From assembly GCA_944366945.1 (NCBI GenBank), contig CALVWJ010000022.1, positions 1 through 36,512 of the forward strand: a stretch of DNA of 36,512 bases, given 5' to 3'. Below the pieces are notes generated by a model, which saw only the letters and a program-made list of their open reading frames with translations, made no database searches and was not told the DNA's origin. Source of the stretch: an uncultured Clostridia bacterium. GTDB lineage: Bacteria > Bacillota > Clostridia > Christensenellales > CAG-138. Below are positions 13,467 through 22,425 of this stretch, in pieces (position 1 is the stretch's first letter; each line of letters begins with the position of its first letter). Both the position numbers and the translations under genes were made by a program.

Positions 13467-14213
13467 ATGAAAAAAACGCTGAATGCCAACCAGATAAAAA
13501 CCATCGCCATCGCAGCGATGACGCTTGACCATGTGGCGTGGCTGCTTTTCCCAGGATATCCACGGGAGCCGCTGCCGCTTATTCTTCATATCCTGGGCCG
13601 AATCACATGCCCTATCATGTGCTTTTTTGTCGCGGAAGGATACTATCATACAAGAAACATCAAAAAATATACTGTACGCCTGTTCCTGTTTGCCTTGCTG
13701 TCGCATTTTGCTTATGTGTTCGCCTTGGCAGACTTTGTGGATTGGCATTCGTTCATCCCGTTTTATTACGGCAGCATCCTAAATCAGACCAGCGTAATGT
13801 GGTCGCTCGCCTGCGGGCTTGTTATGCTGCGTGTGGCAAACAGCTCTGTGATACGGCGCAACAGCATAAAGGTATTGTTGATCGTACTGCTTTGTATTGT
13901 GAGCTTTCCAAGCGATTGGAGCTGTATTGCCGGGCTGTGCATCCTGTCTTTTGGAACCAACCGGGGCAAATGCAGGGCGCAGGTGCTATGGATGCTGTTT
14001 TATGTTGGGATCTATGCCGCCGTGTATAGCTGGGCGATTGATCCACTCTACGGCGTATTACAAATGGCAGTAGTTCTGGCGGTTCCCATTCTGTGGCTAT
14101 ACAATGGGCAGCGGAGCAGTAAGCGTGCACGGAGCAGCTGGGAAAAGTGGTTCTTTTATGCGTACTATCCCGTGCATCTTGGAATCATCGGCTGGCTCCA
14201 GTATATGCGGTAA
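13467..14213 (+). CDS. TraX-family integral membrane protein
   Basis: A 248-residue protein with about seven hydrophobic segments. The N-terminus ANQIKTIAIAAMTLDHVAWLLFP and the following RITCPIMCFFVAEGYYHTRN-type motif are the hallmark of the TraX family, and HLGIIGWLQY near the end matches its C-terminus. TraX in plasmid F acetylates pilin, but chromosomal homologues in Clostridia are widespread and lack conjugation genes nearby, as here; they resemble acyltransferase-3-like membrane proteins. The role is therefore unknown, possibly acyl transfer to a surface molecule. No strong ribosome binding site precedes ATG 13467. Confidence 0.8.
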   Translation: MKKTLNANQIKTIAIAAMTLDHVAWLLFPGYPREPLPLILHILGRITCPIMCFFVAEGYYHTRNIKKYTVRLFLFALLSHFAYVFALADFVDWHSFIPFYYGSILNQTSVMWSLACGLVMLRVANSSVIRRNSIKVLLIVLLCIVSFPSDWSCIAGLCILSFGTNRGKCRAQVLWMLFYVGIYAAVYSWAIDPLYGVLQMAVVLAVPILWLYNGQRSSKRARSSWEKWFFYAYYPVHLGIIGWLQYMR

Positions 14214-14341
14214 CCTTTATGCTGGATTCCATGTGTGCCGATACTGCATCCAGCCAGCGTGCAATATCTGCCCTTTGTAAAAGCTTTGGGCAGCGTTCCA
14301 CCCATAAAAGCATTCTGCTTCAAGCCAACCGCAAAAGCACA

Positions 14342-14923
14342 TTAGGAAAAGCTCGCCATCCATTGCGGCAGTACGCCCACGGAGCGTAGCGCCCGGTAAA
14401 GCTTCGGATTTGGCATGCCGATTACGGTAAAATAGCAGCCAGAAATGCGTTCAACCAGAAGTGAGCCGGGGCCTTGAATGCCATAGGCTCCCGCTTTGTC
14501 GAGCGGCTCGCCGGTCGCGATATAGGCGCGAATTTCCGCGTCTGAAAGCGGGCAAAAGGTAACTTCAGCGGTATCGTGGAAAAGGATGCTCTGGCTGTGG
14601 GTTAACACCGAAACCCCCGTATAGACCGTATGCGTGCGCCCACTGAGAAGCCGCAGAGTCTGGAAAGCTTCCGTTTCATCTTTGGGCTTTCCGATGATGG
14701 AACCGTCAAGATAGACGATTGTGTCCGCGCCAATAACACAGCAATCTTGATGGGAATCAAAAACGGCGGAGGCTTTACGCAGCGCCAGCTTTTCTACGAA
14801 TTCGCCTGGCTCGCAGGGCGGCACATGCTCGTCCGCATCGCTTCGGATCACTTCATATTCATATCCCATCAGCGCAAGCATTTCGCGCCGCCTCGGCGAT
14901 TGCGATGCAAGAATTAAACGCAT
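14342..14923 (-). CDS. maf: Maf-family nucleoside triphosphate pyrophosphatase
   Basis: A 193-residue protein with the Maf signature LILASQSPRRREML at the N-terminus, the SDADEHVP and VIGADTIVYLDG segments, GKPKDETEAFQTLRLLSGRTH and the IQGPGSLLVERISG C-terminal loop. Maf proteins hydrolyse dTTP/UTP or modified nucleotides to monophosphates in the cytoplasm and are linked to cell division arrest. ATG 14923 is preferred over a longer frame because the protein then starts MRLILAS as in relatives, with AGAGG upstream. It lies beside the mre cluster, as in Bacillus, but on the opposite strand. Confidence 0.93.
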   Translation of the reverse strand: MRLILASQSPRRREMLALMGYEYEVIRSDADEHVPPCEPGEFVEKLALRKASAVFDSHQDCCVIGADTIVYLDGSIIGKPKDETEAFQTLRLLSGRTHTVYTGVSVLTHSQSILFHDTAEVTFCPLSDAEIRAYIATGEPLDKAGAYGIQGPGSLLVERISGCYFTVIGMPNPKLYRALRSVGVLPQWMASFS

Positions 14924-15045
14924 AAGGATGCCTCTTTCATCATAAAGATACCTGTATAGTATAACATAAAGGTGTATAACATGCACGAAAACAGGCAATA
15001 CTTTCCATCATTCCAGAACTGTGGAAAACGGGAGGTATGTTAAGG

Positions 15046-16080
15046 ATGTGTTTTCATTTTTCCAGGATGTTGATGCGAAACATCGCAATTGACTTTGGAA
15101 CTGTAAATACACTTATCGCCATTAAGGGACGCGGCATCGTGCTGCGGGAGCCTAGTGCCGTAGCGATTGCTTCGGATGGACAGAGAGAGCCGCTCGCATT
15201 TGGCGGGGAGGCTATGCAGATGCTTGGTCGCACGCCGGGCGGCATCAACGTAGTCTACCCTATGCGGGATGGCGTTGTGGCGGATTATGAACTCTCAGCT
15301 GAGATGCTGAAATATTTTATCCAGATGGCGCTTGGGCATAAGGTAGGGGCACTCGGGGTTCGCCTTGTGCTTTGCCTGCCGCTTTGCGTCACTGAAGTGG
15401 AGCGCCGTGCACTTGCGGAAGCTGCCCGCGGAGCGGGTGCGCGCGATGTGCTCATGCTGGATGAACCGCTTGCGGCAGCTGTTGGAGCGGAGCTTCCGGT
15501 ATTTGAACCGGTTGGTTCCATGGTGGCGGATATTGGCGGCGGGACGACGGATGTAGCCGTGCTTGCCCTCGGAGGAATCGCTGCATCCGCCTCTGTTCGC
15601 ACAGGGGGTACGCATTTGGATGCAGCAATCCGCGAGCATGTGCAGAAAGCCCATGGCGTCATGATCGGCGAACGCATGGCGGAGGAAATTAAAATAACGA
15701 TAGGAAACGCCATGCCCGGCGGCACGCAGCGCATGCAGGTGCGGGGAAGAAAACTGGACACGGGCCTGCCTACCAGCTTGATCTTAAATGCAGGCGAAAT
15801 TGCGCATGCAATTGCCCCGGCAGTATCGCGGATCATCGCGGCGATCAAAGATGCGCTCAGCGCAACCCCACCGGAGCTTGCGGGAGATCTCTATTCTAGC
15901 GGCATTACATTAACCGGGGGCGGCGCACAGCTGCAAGGGCTCGACAAACTGGTTGCGCAGGAAACAGGCATGCCTGTATATGTGGAGGAAAGCCCGCTTG
16001 ATTGTGTGGCGCTTGGCGCATTGCGCATGCTGGACCGGCAGGAGGCGTTTACGGAAGTTGCGCATCCCTTGGAAGCGTGA
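15046..16080 (+). CDS. mreB: Rod shape-determining protein MreB
   Basis: An actin-like ATPase of ~344 residues. Phosphate-1 motif IAIDFGTVNTL, the GIVLREPS segment, phosphate-2 ADIGGGTTDVAV, and adenosine motif ITLTGGGAQLQGL are all present, with the MreB-specific EEIKITIGNA. It forms membrane-bound filaments that orient the elongation machinery. Several in-frame ATGs crowd the start (15037, 15046, 15067, 15073); GGGAGG at 15030-15035 best serves 15046. The N-terminus is slightly longer than usual. mreC follows with its own promoter. Confidence 0.95.
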   Translation: MCFHFSRMLMRNIAIDFGTVNTLIAIKGRGIVLREPSAVAIASDGQREPLAFGGEAMQMLGRTPGGINVVYPMRDGVVADYELSAEMLKYFIQMALGHKVGALGVRLVLCLPLCVTEVERRALAEAARGAGARDVLMLDEPLAAAVGAELPVFEPVGSMVADIGGGTTDVAVLALGGIAASASVRTGGTHLDAAIREHVQKAHGVMIGERMAEEIKITIGNAMPGGTQRMQVRGRKLDTGLPTSLILNAGEIAHAIAPAVSRIIAAIKDALSATPPELAGDLYSSGITLTGGGAQLQGLDKLVAQETGMPVYVEESPLDCVALGALRMLDRQEAFTEVAHPLEA

Positions 16081-16119
16081 GCGCTTTCTTAACATACTGT
16101 GACGTTTTCCCGCAATGCC

Positions 16120-16148
16120 TTGCAAGCGCCGCGCCTTGCAAGTATAAT
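16120..16148 (+). promoter_or_regulatory. Promoter of mreC-mreD-mrdA
   Basis: TTGCAA at 16120-16125, 17-bp spacer, TATAAT at 16143-16148, lying in the 126-base gap after mreB. It suggests that mreCD-mrdA can be expressed apart from mreB. Confidence 0.75.
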
Positions 16149-16206
16149 AGGGGAGCAAGAACTTATGCGGATGCGCTGCGGTTCTGTGTTGTTCAAGGAG
16201 GAACCT

Positions 16207-17061
16207 TTGCGCGGTTTATTTAAAAACAAACCTTTTGTCATCATGCTCATTGCCATTGTGCTTTTGGGCATTTTGGCGTTTGTAACTGCGGGCGAACGTT
16301 CGGTTTCCTGGCTGGAGAGCACAGTTGGTGCGGTCGTGCAGCCGGTGCAGACATTTGCCTCTAAAGCCTCGAATAGCATCATTGATTTTGTGCAGCGCAT
16401 TTTTAAAACCACGGATGCGGACAAAGAATTGGAGCAGCTTTCTGCGCGTCTTGCGCAGCTCGAAGGTATTGAAGCAGAAAATGAGCGACTTCGCGCAGAA
16501 ATCGAGCGGCTTCAAGCGCTTTTAAATTATACAGAAGTTTCCTCTGATTATACGTTCGTAACTGCGGCTGTTATCGGAAATAGTCAAGGCGTATGGTTTG
16601 ATGTGTTCACAATCAATGCTGGCCGCAATATGGGAATTGAAAAGGACATGGCCGTTGTGAATGCGGATGGCCTTGTGGGCAAGGTAACGGAAGTCGGCGC
16701 AACTTGGAGTAAGGTGACTTCGATCATCGATTCCAGCACAGAGGTTTCCGTTATGGTGGAGCGGACACGCGATATTGGCTTGACGCGCGGTACGCTTACC
16801 GCTGGGTCGGATGAAATGCTCGAACTGTATTTTCTGGCCTCCGGATATGATCTTGTCCCGGGTGATGTTATTATTACAAATGGAATGGGGAGCGTCTATC
16901 CCCGTGGTATCACGGTCGGTACCGTTACAGAAGTTGCACGCAATGTGGAAGGATCCACATCGGATTACAATGCAATACTCCAACCCAGCGTAGACTTTGG
17001 CCATTTGGAAGAGGTCATGGTGATCACAGGCACGGTTGCCGAAGAAGAGGAGGCAGAATAA
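16207..17061 (+). CDS. mreC: Rod shape-determining protein MreC
   Basis: A 284-residue bitopic membrane protein: short basic N-terminus (RGLFKNK), one transmembrane helix (~residues 9-28), a coiled coil rich in Glu/Leu/Arg (ELEQLSARLAQLEGIEAENERL region) and the MreC beta-barrel body with FTINAGRNMGIEKDMAVVN, GLVGKV and DVIITNGMGSVYPRGITVG. It couples MreB inside to penicillin-binding proteins outside. The start is taken as TTG 16207, because AAGGAGG at 16195-16201 is five bases upstream and the N-terminus then matches the family; ATG codons farther up would add an atypical leader. Confidence 0.92.
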   Translation: MRGLFKNKPFVIMLIAIVLLGILAFVTAGERSVSWLESTVGAVVQPVQTFASKASNSIIDFVQRIFKTTDADKELEQLSARLAQLEGIEAENERLRAEIERLQALLNYTEVSSDYTFVTAAVIGNSQGVWFDVFTINAGRNMGIEKDMAVVNADGLVGKVTEVGATWSKVTSIIDSSTEVSVMVERTRDIGLTRGTLTAGSDEMLELYFLASGYDLVPGDVIITNGMGSVYPRGITVGTVTEVARNVEGSTSDYNAILQPSVDFGHLEEVMVITGTVAEEEEAE

Positions 17062-17062
17062 A

Positions 17063-17572
17063 ATGCGCAGGCTTGCCTTGCCTCTCGCCCTCCTTGTAGC
17101 AGTATACCTTGATTCTATTCTGTTTTGCAGACTCAATATTGAAGGCATTCGGCCAGATGCTATTTTGGCAGTTGTTGTATCTGCCGGCGTGCTGCTTGGC
17201 AGCATCAAAGGCGGTTTGATTGGGCTTGGAATGGGGTTGTTTGTAGACGTGTTGTTCAGCCCTTGCGTTGGACTTTCTGCAATCGGCTATATGGTCGCAG
17301 GAGTAGCGGGGGGACTGTTTTACCAAAAATTTTATGCGGATAATGTGATCGTTCCCGCTGCGGTTGCAGCAGCCAGCGCACTTTTGAAAGAGCATATCAT
17401 GATGCTGGCTGTGCGCCTTCTTGGTGGGACATTTTCTTACCCTGAGATGTTGGGCACCTACGTTTTGCCCTGCATGCTTTTGAGCGTGGCGCTTACGATG
17501 CCCGTGCATATGCTCCTCAAGCGAGCACTTGCGCGCCAGGTGCGCACGGAGCAGCGCGCTGGCAGGGCATAA
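17063..17572 (+). CDS. mreD: Rod shape-determining protein MreD
   Basis: A 169-residue hydrophobic protein with five or six predicted membrane segments and the MreD pattern LDSILF, RPDAILAVVVSAGVLLGSIKGGLIGLGMGLFVDVL. It starts one base after the mreC stop with GAGGAGG upstream and belongs to the elongasome. Sequence is poorly conserved in this family, so the call rests on topology, the GLF(V/I)-D segment and position between mreC and mrdA. Confidence 0.9.
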   Translation: MRRLALPLALLVAVYLDSILFCRLNIEGIRPDAILAVVVSAGVLLGSIKGGLIGLGMGLFVDVLFSPCVGLSAIGYMVAGVAGGLFYQKFYADNVIVPAAVAAASALLKEHIMMLAVRLLGGTFSYPEMLGTYVLPCMLLSVALTMPVHMLLKRALARQVRTEQRAGRA

Positions 17573-17600
17573 AGTGCCAAAGGAGGTACGTTAGAAAAGT

Positions 17601-20378
17601 ATGAAGAAGCCGATTGGCCGTTTTTTAATTGTTGCAGTTGTTATGCTTTGCATGATGGGTGCCTTGATTTACCGCCTCGGCACGCTTACCATCGCCGAAG
17701 GGCAAACCTGGTTGGAAGAAGCTTCCGGCCGTAAGGTGCGTTCCATTGCAGTGAAAGGCGAACGCGGACGCATCCTGGATCGCAATGGCGTTGTGCTTGC
17801 TTACAGTGAAACATGCTATAATGTGGAGTTTCTGCGCGATGCAGACAACCGAACGGATTACGATTCTGCTGTTTATACGGAATCCCTTATTAAAGCGATT
17901 GAGATCATCGAACGCAGTGGTGGCACAACGATTGATACCTCCTATCTGGCGATGGATGAAAATGGAGAGATCGTTTATGATTGGGGCGTGACCAGCGATT
18001 CAGCAATTCGTGCGCGCTTTAAGAACTTCTGTGAGGCAGTGGGCCTTAACATCCAGCGCCGCGATCCCAATTATAAGGATTACCCCAACGATTCTTCCAA
18101 GTGGGATCTTTCCAAATGGCCTACTGCGGAATACGCTTATAACTATTTGCGCCGCGCCTGGTTTATCCCGGAAGAATATACGTTTGAACAGGCAAACAAG
18201 ATCATTTCCATTCGCCAGGAAGTCAGCTTAAATAACTATAGAGCCTATACGCCCATTACGATTGCTTATGATGTGGACTTTGAGGTTGTAGCGGAAATCA
18301 AGCAGCACAGCGACGAACTGGTGGGTGTGCAGGTATCTCAGAGCACCACGCGCATTTACCCGCGTGGCGAAACAGCCGCCCATATTTTGGGGTATCTTTC
18401 CCGCACGGTAGATACCGTGAGCGTGGATACGCTTCTTGCAAAAGGATATACGGAAGAAGAACTGGAACCGCTTTACAAATATGAAACGACAACCGACGAC
18501 GACGGAAACACGGTGCCGCTTTTGGATGAAAACGGCGATATTGTATATGTTTACGATGAAGACGGAAACCATGTCATCGATATGACGGCAAGCTCCGGCC
18601 TTGCATATTCCTACAGCGATTATATTGGCGTGTCCGGGATCGAATCCTCCATGGAAGCCTATTTGACTGGCGCGACAAAAGAGCATCAAGGCGTGCGCGA
18701 GGTGGAGATCAACAAAAACGGCAGCATCATTCGGGAGCTTTCACAAACGAGCGCCACCAATGGCAGCGATGTGATGCTTACAATTGACATTGAATTCCAG
18801 GCTGTTTGCGAAACTGCACTGAAGAACATCATTGAAAAACTCAGCGCAGATGAGATGGACCATATGCTCCAGGATATCGCGGACAATGAGGCTGAGGGAA
18901 AAGTCAGCGAATACGCAGATAAACTGGATTCCATTGAAACCGCAAAAACGGGTGCGATCGTTGCAATGGATCCGCGCACAGGGGATGTGCTTGCACTTGC
19001 TTCCTACCCGGGGTTTGATCCAAACTGGTTTGTCCAGGGCCTTTCGGAGGAGCAGGCTGCATATCTCAACGATGAGGAAACAACGCCGCTGCGCAACAAA
19101 GCCATCTCTGCAAAATATACGCCGGGCTCCATCTTTAAGATGGTCACAGGCGTCGCGGGGGTTGCGGAAGATGTGGTTGAAATTGAGGAGCTCGTGAATG
19201 ACAGGGGCGACGGGGGTTATTATTACATCTATACAACCGATGAAGACGGAAAGGAAAGTGTGCTGAAAACAAACGCGCCGCGTTGCTGGGATTGGCAGAG
19301 CGGTCATGTAGACCATGTAAATCTAACGCTTACGCAGGCGCTTGCGCAATCCTGCAACTATTACTTCTGCGAATTGGCCTACCGCATGGGTATCGATACA
19401 CTCAACGAATGGGCTGGCTACTTTGGGCTTACGAGCTCTACGGGCATTGAGCTGCCTGGCGAAGCTACAGGCATCTGCGGCGGCCAGCAGGTACTTTTTG
19501 ATAACACTTTGACCAATTCCGATGGCGTACTAAGCATCAGCGGGCAGAAAACGAGCCTGCCCTCGCTGGTATATCGCCGCCTATGCACACTTTTGCGTGA
19601 GTGTATGGACCAGCGCATGATGGAAATTGATGAAGACGCCGTCAGCGCCTGCGCGTTGCGTCTCATGCAGATTCAAGATGGTATGGGCCTTGACGGAAAG
19701 GGTCCGGAGATTCGCCGCATCATCAGCGAGGAGATCGGCATTCCAGAAGGTTATACCCAAACCCAGAACTGGACCAGTGAAATCGTTTCGCTGCTCAACG
19801 AAATTCAATGGAAACCGACACAGACCATCCGCGCAGGATTTGGTCAGGGCGTTTCCCTGGTGACGCCGGTGGCTGTTGCACGCTACATCTCCGCAATCGC
19901 CAACGAAGGCACGGTGTATGAAGCACATATCGTGGATAAGATCGTAGACCAGGAAGGCGATGTTGTAAAGGAGGTTGAACCCGTAGTCGTTAACGAAATC
20001 GGGGATGATTCTGCCGAATGGGACGCGATTTGGGATGCGATCAAAGCGGGCATGCAGGGCGTTGTGTCGTTGGAGGACCGCGGCACGGCCGCTAAAAAAT
20101 TCAGCGATGAATTCACAGAACTGTATTTGGACCGCCTCACGGGTAAAACAGGTACGGCGCAGATCGGTATTGCCAGCATCGATATTGAAAACACGGCGTG
20201 GTTCGTTACCTATACTCCGCGCGAGGATCCGGAGCTTGTGCTTGTGATCTGCGTTCCCAACGGTTATTCCGGCTCCTGGACCATCCCAGCTGCTGAAGAA
20301 ATCTATACCTGGTATTTTAATAAGCAGGATTCCGCTGCCCCGGAAACGCTTGCTGCTGTTGACGGCATCGTTCCTTAA
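17601..20378 (+). CDS. mrdA: Penicillin-binding protein 2 (elongation transpeptidase), enlarged
   Basis: A 925-residue class B penicillin-binding protein with an N-terminal membrane anchor (~residues 7-27), a dimerisation domain (GERGRILDRNG) and a transpeptidase domain with Ser510 in SIFK, Ser584 in SCN and Lys849 in KTG. It cross-links new peptidoglycan for cell elongation with MreBCD and RodA. It is longer than the ~600-700 residues usual for Proteobacteria. One extra part lies in the pedestal region, and another ~105 residues between SCN and KTG (about 640-745, helical and charged) exceed the normal distance. Long versions are known in Clostridia. ATG 17601 follows AAAGGAGG. Confidence 0.93.
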   Translation: MKKPIGRFLIVAVVMLCMMGALIYRLGTLTIAEGQTWLEEASGRKVRSIAVKGERGRILDRNGVVLAYSETCYNVEFLRDADNRTDYDSAVYTESLIKAIEIIERSGGTTIDTSYLAMDENGEIVYDWGVTSDSAIRARFKNFCEAVGLNIQRRDPNYKDYPNDSSKWDLSKWPTAEYAYNYLRRAWFIPEEYTFEQANKIISIRQEVSLNNYRAYTPITIAYDVDFEVVAEIKQHSDELVGVQVSQSTTRIYPRGETAAHILGYLSRTVDTVSVDTLLAKGYTEEELEPLYKYETTTDDDGNTVPLLDENGDIVYVYDEDGNHVIDMTASSGLAYSYSDYIGVSGIESSMEAYLTGATKEHQGVREVEINKNGSIIRELSQTSATNGSDVMLTIDIEFQAVCETALKNIIEKLSADEMDHMLQDIADNEAEGKVSEYADKLDSIETAKTGAIVAMDPRTGDVLALASYPGFDPNWFVQGLSEEQAAYLNDEETTPLRNKAISAKYTPGSIFKMVTGVAGVAEDVVEIEELVNDRGDGGYYYIYTTDEDGKESVLKTNAPRCWDWQSGHVDHVNLTLTQALAQSCNYYFCELAYRMGIDTLNEWAGYFGLTSSTGIELPGEATGICGGQQVLFDNTLTNSDGVLSISGQKTSLPSLVYRRLCTLLRECMDQRMMEIDEDAVSACALRLMQIQDGMGLDGKGPEIRRIISEEIGIPEGYTQTQNWTSEIVSLLNEIQWKPTQTIRAGFGQGVSLVTPVAVARYISAIANEGTVYEAHIVDKIVDQEGDVVKEVEPVVVNEIGDDSAEWDAIWDAIKAGMQGVVSLEDRGTAAKKFSDEFTELYLDRLTGKTGTAQIGIASIDIENTAWFVTYTPREDPELVLVICVPNGYSGSWTIPAAEEIYTWYFNKQDSAAPETLAAVDGIVP

Positions 20379-20387
20379 ATTTCCAGC

Positions 20388-20415
20388 TTTACATTCCATG
20401 CAGAAGTGCTATACT
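20388..20415 (+). promoter_or_regulatory. Promoter of dinB
   Basis: TTTACA at 20388-20393, a 16-bp spacer and TATACT at 20410-20415. The LexA box just downstream covers the probable transcription start near 20422. Confidence 0.7.
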
Positions 20416-20422
20416 ATAAAAT

Positions 20423-20436
20423 AGAACAAATGTTCC
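20423..20436 (+). promoter_or_regulatory. LexA (SOS) operator in front of dinB
   Basis: GAAC-AAAT-GTTC (20424-20435) matches the Gram-positive LexA box core GAAC-N4-GTTC exactly. It lies nine bases after the -10 hexamer, where bound LexA would block initiation, and 20 bases before ATG 20456. Confidence 0.85.
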
Positions 20437-20455
20437 GGCGCATAAAAGGAACAGT

Positions 20456-21667
20456 ATGAGCATTCTGCATGTCGACCTCAATTCGTTTTATGCAAGCTGT
20501 GCCGTAGCGGACAGTTGCGGTAAATATACCACCGAAACTCCGCTCATCGTGTGCGGTGACCCCCAAAAACGCCATGGCATCGTGCTTGCGGCAACGTATC
20601 CCGTCAAGCGGCGGGGCGTGCGCGCAGGCATGCCGGTTTGGCAGGCATTGGCACTTTGCCCCAAAGCCATAACCGTCGCCCCCGAATATGGGCGATATAT
20701 TGAGTATTCGGAAGCTTTTATGCAGATCATTCGAAGTTACTCTCCGGTTACCATGCGCTATGGGATTGATGAATCCTATCTCGATTATGCTGGCTGTGAG
20801 CACCTGTTTGGTGCCCCGGAAAAAGCGGCAAATTTGATTCGCGAGCGGGTCAAACGAGAGCTTTCGCTTACGGTTTCCGTTGGCGTGGGAGAAAACATGA
20901 TCATGGCGAAAATGGGGAGCGATTATAAAAAACCAGATGCCGTTACGGTGGTCAATGCCCAGAACTGGGAACGATTGATGTTCCCGTTGCCGGTAGAAAA
21001 CTTGATGTATGTCGGAAGAGCCAGCGCGAAACGCCTCCATGCCATGGGCGTGCAGACCATTGGCGACTTGGCGCGGCAGGATCAAGCGGCACTCCAGGCG
21101 CTTTTTGGCGTAAATGGACGTGCCATGTGGGAGCGCGCCCATGGGCGGGATGACACCCGCCTAACGAGCGAGCCGGAACCACAAAAATCCGTGAGCCATT
21201 CCACTACGCTGGCACGGGATGCCTTCGGAGATGCAGCGGTTTGCGCTGCGCTTTTGCAGCAGACCGAGTATGCCGCCTATCGCTTGCGCCGTTTGGGGTT
21301 GCGCGCCAGCCTGGTGGGCGTATCGCTGCGCTATGCGGATTTGCGGTACGAAAGTGCGCAAAAGCGTTTGCCGCGCGCTACGGATGTGACCGATGAGCTT
21401 TACAGCGCACTGCGCCCGCTTGCGCTTGCGTTGCACCATGGCCGTGCAGTGCGGCAGGTTGGCGTTTCGCTTGGGCGGCTTACGGGAGAGGCGGAGCAGC
21501 TTTCCATGTTTGAAGATGCGCGGCATATGCGTATGTGTGCGCTTGACGGCACAACAGACGCCCTGCGCAATAAGTATGGGTTTGACGTGGTGCGCCGCAT
21601 GCGTACCATGGGCTTTACGCATACGGAAAAGGACGATTTTACGCCATTTGCACGCCATTTCAATTGA
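20456..21667 (+). CDS. dinB: DNA polymerase IV (Y-family translesion polymerase)
   Basis: A 403-residue Y-family polymerase. Catalytic acids lie in ILHVDLNSFYAS and in YGIDESYLDYAG (Asp-Glu pair; the usual Ser before IDE is Gly). TVSVGVGENMIMAKMGSDYKKP marks the palm, a helix-hairpin-helix thumb follows (LHAMGVQTIGDLA), and the little finger occupies ~residues 240-355. Near the end LSMFED resembles a QLSLF-type clamp-binding peptide. It copies past damaged DNA with low fidelity. Promoter plus LexA box upstream indicate SOS induction. Preferred start ATG 20456 follows AAAAGGAACAGT. Confidence 0.93.
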   Translation: MSILHVDLNSFYASCAVADSCGKYTTETPLIVCGDPQKRHGIVLAATYPVKRRGVRAGMPVWQALALCPKAITVAPEYGRYIEYSEAFMQIIRSYSPVTMRYGIDESYLDYAGCEHLFGAPEKAANLIRERVKRELSLTVSVGVGENMIMAKMGSDYKKPDAVTVVNAQNWERLMFPLPVENLMYVGRASAKRLHAMGVQTIGDLARQDQAALQALFGVNGRAMWERAHGRDDTRLTSEPEPQKSVSHSTTLARDAFGDAAVCAALLQQTEYAAYRLRRLGLRASLVGVSLRYADLRYESAQKRLPRATDVTDELYSALRPLALALHHGRAVRQVGVSLGRLTGEAEQLSMFEDARHMRMCALDGTTDALRNKYGFDVVRRMRTMGFTHTEKDDFTPFARHFN

Positions 21668-21679
21668 TTTTTCTTTATG

Positions 21680-21705
21680 AGGGGGGGCAGCTGTTTCCCC
21701 TTTTT
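21680..21705 (+). terminator. Possible terminator after dinB
   Basis: AGGGG (21680-21684) or the adjacent GGGG can pair with CCCCT (21697-21701), followed by TTTT. The stem is short and its register ambiguous. Confidence 0.45.
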
Positions 21706-21720
21706 GCAACCTGGAAAACA

Positions 21721-21729
21721 TGCTATAAT
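21721..21729 (+). promoter_or_regulatory. Extended -10 promoter of the UBA/DUF4342 and two-component operon
   Basis: TGCTATAAT at 21721-21729. It would produce a ~125-base leader before ATG 21859; no structure in that leader was recognised. Confidence 0.55.
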
Positions 21730-21858
21730 TTATAAGAAAAGGATAAAACGTTAATCTTTTTCTAATCGAGATTGCTGGGTGCCTTTAATCTTAGGCTGTT
21801 ATCCTTAAGCTGCACGGCTGGATGAGGTTGTGCAAAGCAAAGGAGAGGAGAGAAAACG

Positions 21859-22395
21859 ATGGAACACATAGAAATGGTCGAAAAGCTTATGAGCAAGGCA
21901 AATGTCAGCTATGCGGAGGCAAAACAGGCGCTTGAAAATAACAATTGGGATATGCTGGATGCGTTGATTGAACTGGAACGGCAGGGCAAAGTCCGCACGG
22001 GGCAAGGTGCAGCGCATTATACGACAGAGCCGGAAAAGGAGCAGCAGAAAACACGGGAGGAAAAGCAAGATACCCGCAGCGGCTGGGATGAATTCTGGAG
22101 CGGTTTTTGCGGGCTGATCCGAAGAGGTATGCAGAACAGTTTTGTGGCGCAGAGACGCGGGGAAACCATCATCAGCATTCCGGTACTTTTGTTGATCGTA
22201 CTGCTATGCGTCGGGTTTTGGATCATTTTGCCGCTGATGATCGTTGGGCTTTTCTGCGAATGCAGATATTCCTTCCGAGGGCCAGATCTTGGGCGCAAGG
22301 ATGTGAACGATGCGATGGGGAAGGCTTCTGAATATGCAGATGATCTCAAAAACAGTGTGAAAAACGGAATGGACGAAGAAAAAAAGCGCCAGTAA
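21859..22395 (+). CDS. DUF4342-type membrane protein with N-terminal UBA/TS-N-like helix domain
   Basis: A 178-residue protein. Residues ~1-45 (VEKLMSKANVSYAEAKQALENNNWDMLDALIELER) match the UBA/TS-N three-helix domain, the same fold as at the N-terminus of EF-Ts. A charged linker leads to the DUF4342 region and one strongly hydrophobic segment (~residues 107-135). The C-terminus is charged and helical. Such proteins are common in Clostridia, often beside two-component genes, and their role is unknown. GGAGAGGAG precedes ATG 21859, and only 30 bases separate it from the response regulator, so it is probably in the same operon. Confidence 0.8.
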   Translation: MEHIEMVEKLMSKANVSYAEAKQALENNNWDMLDALIELERQGKVRTGQGAAHYTTEPEKEQQKTREEKQDTRSGWDEFWSGFCGLIRRGMQNSFVAQRRGETIISIPVLLLIVLLCVGFWIILPLMIVGLFCECRYSFRGPDLGRKDVNDAMGKASEYADDLKNSVKNGMDEEKKRQ

Positions 22396-22425
22396 GCACG
22401 TGGCGCATTACCGGGAGGAGAACCG

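Noticed and set aside
14220..14260. GCTGGAT...ATCCAGC inverted repeat between traX-like gene and maf as terminator
   Set aside because: Loop of about 20 bases and no T-run on either strand.
19581..20399. 272-codon open frame antisense to mrdA
   Set aside because: Shadow of the penicillin-binding protein; composition is not protein-like and no motif is present.
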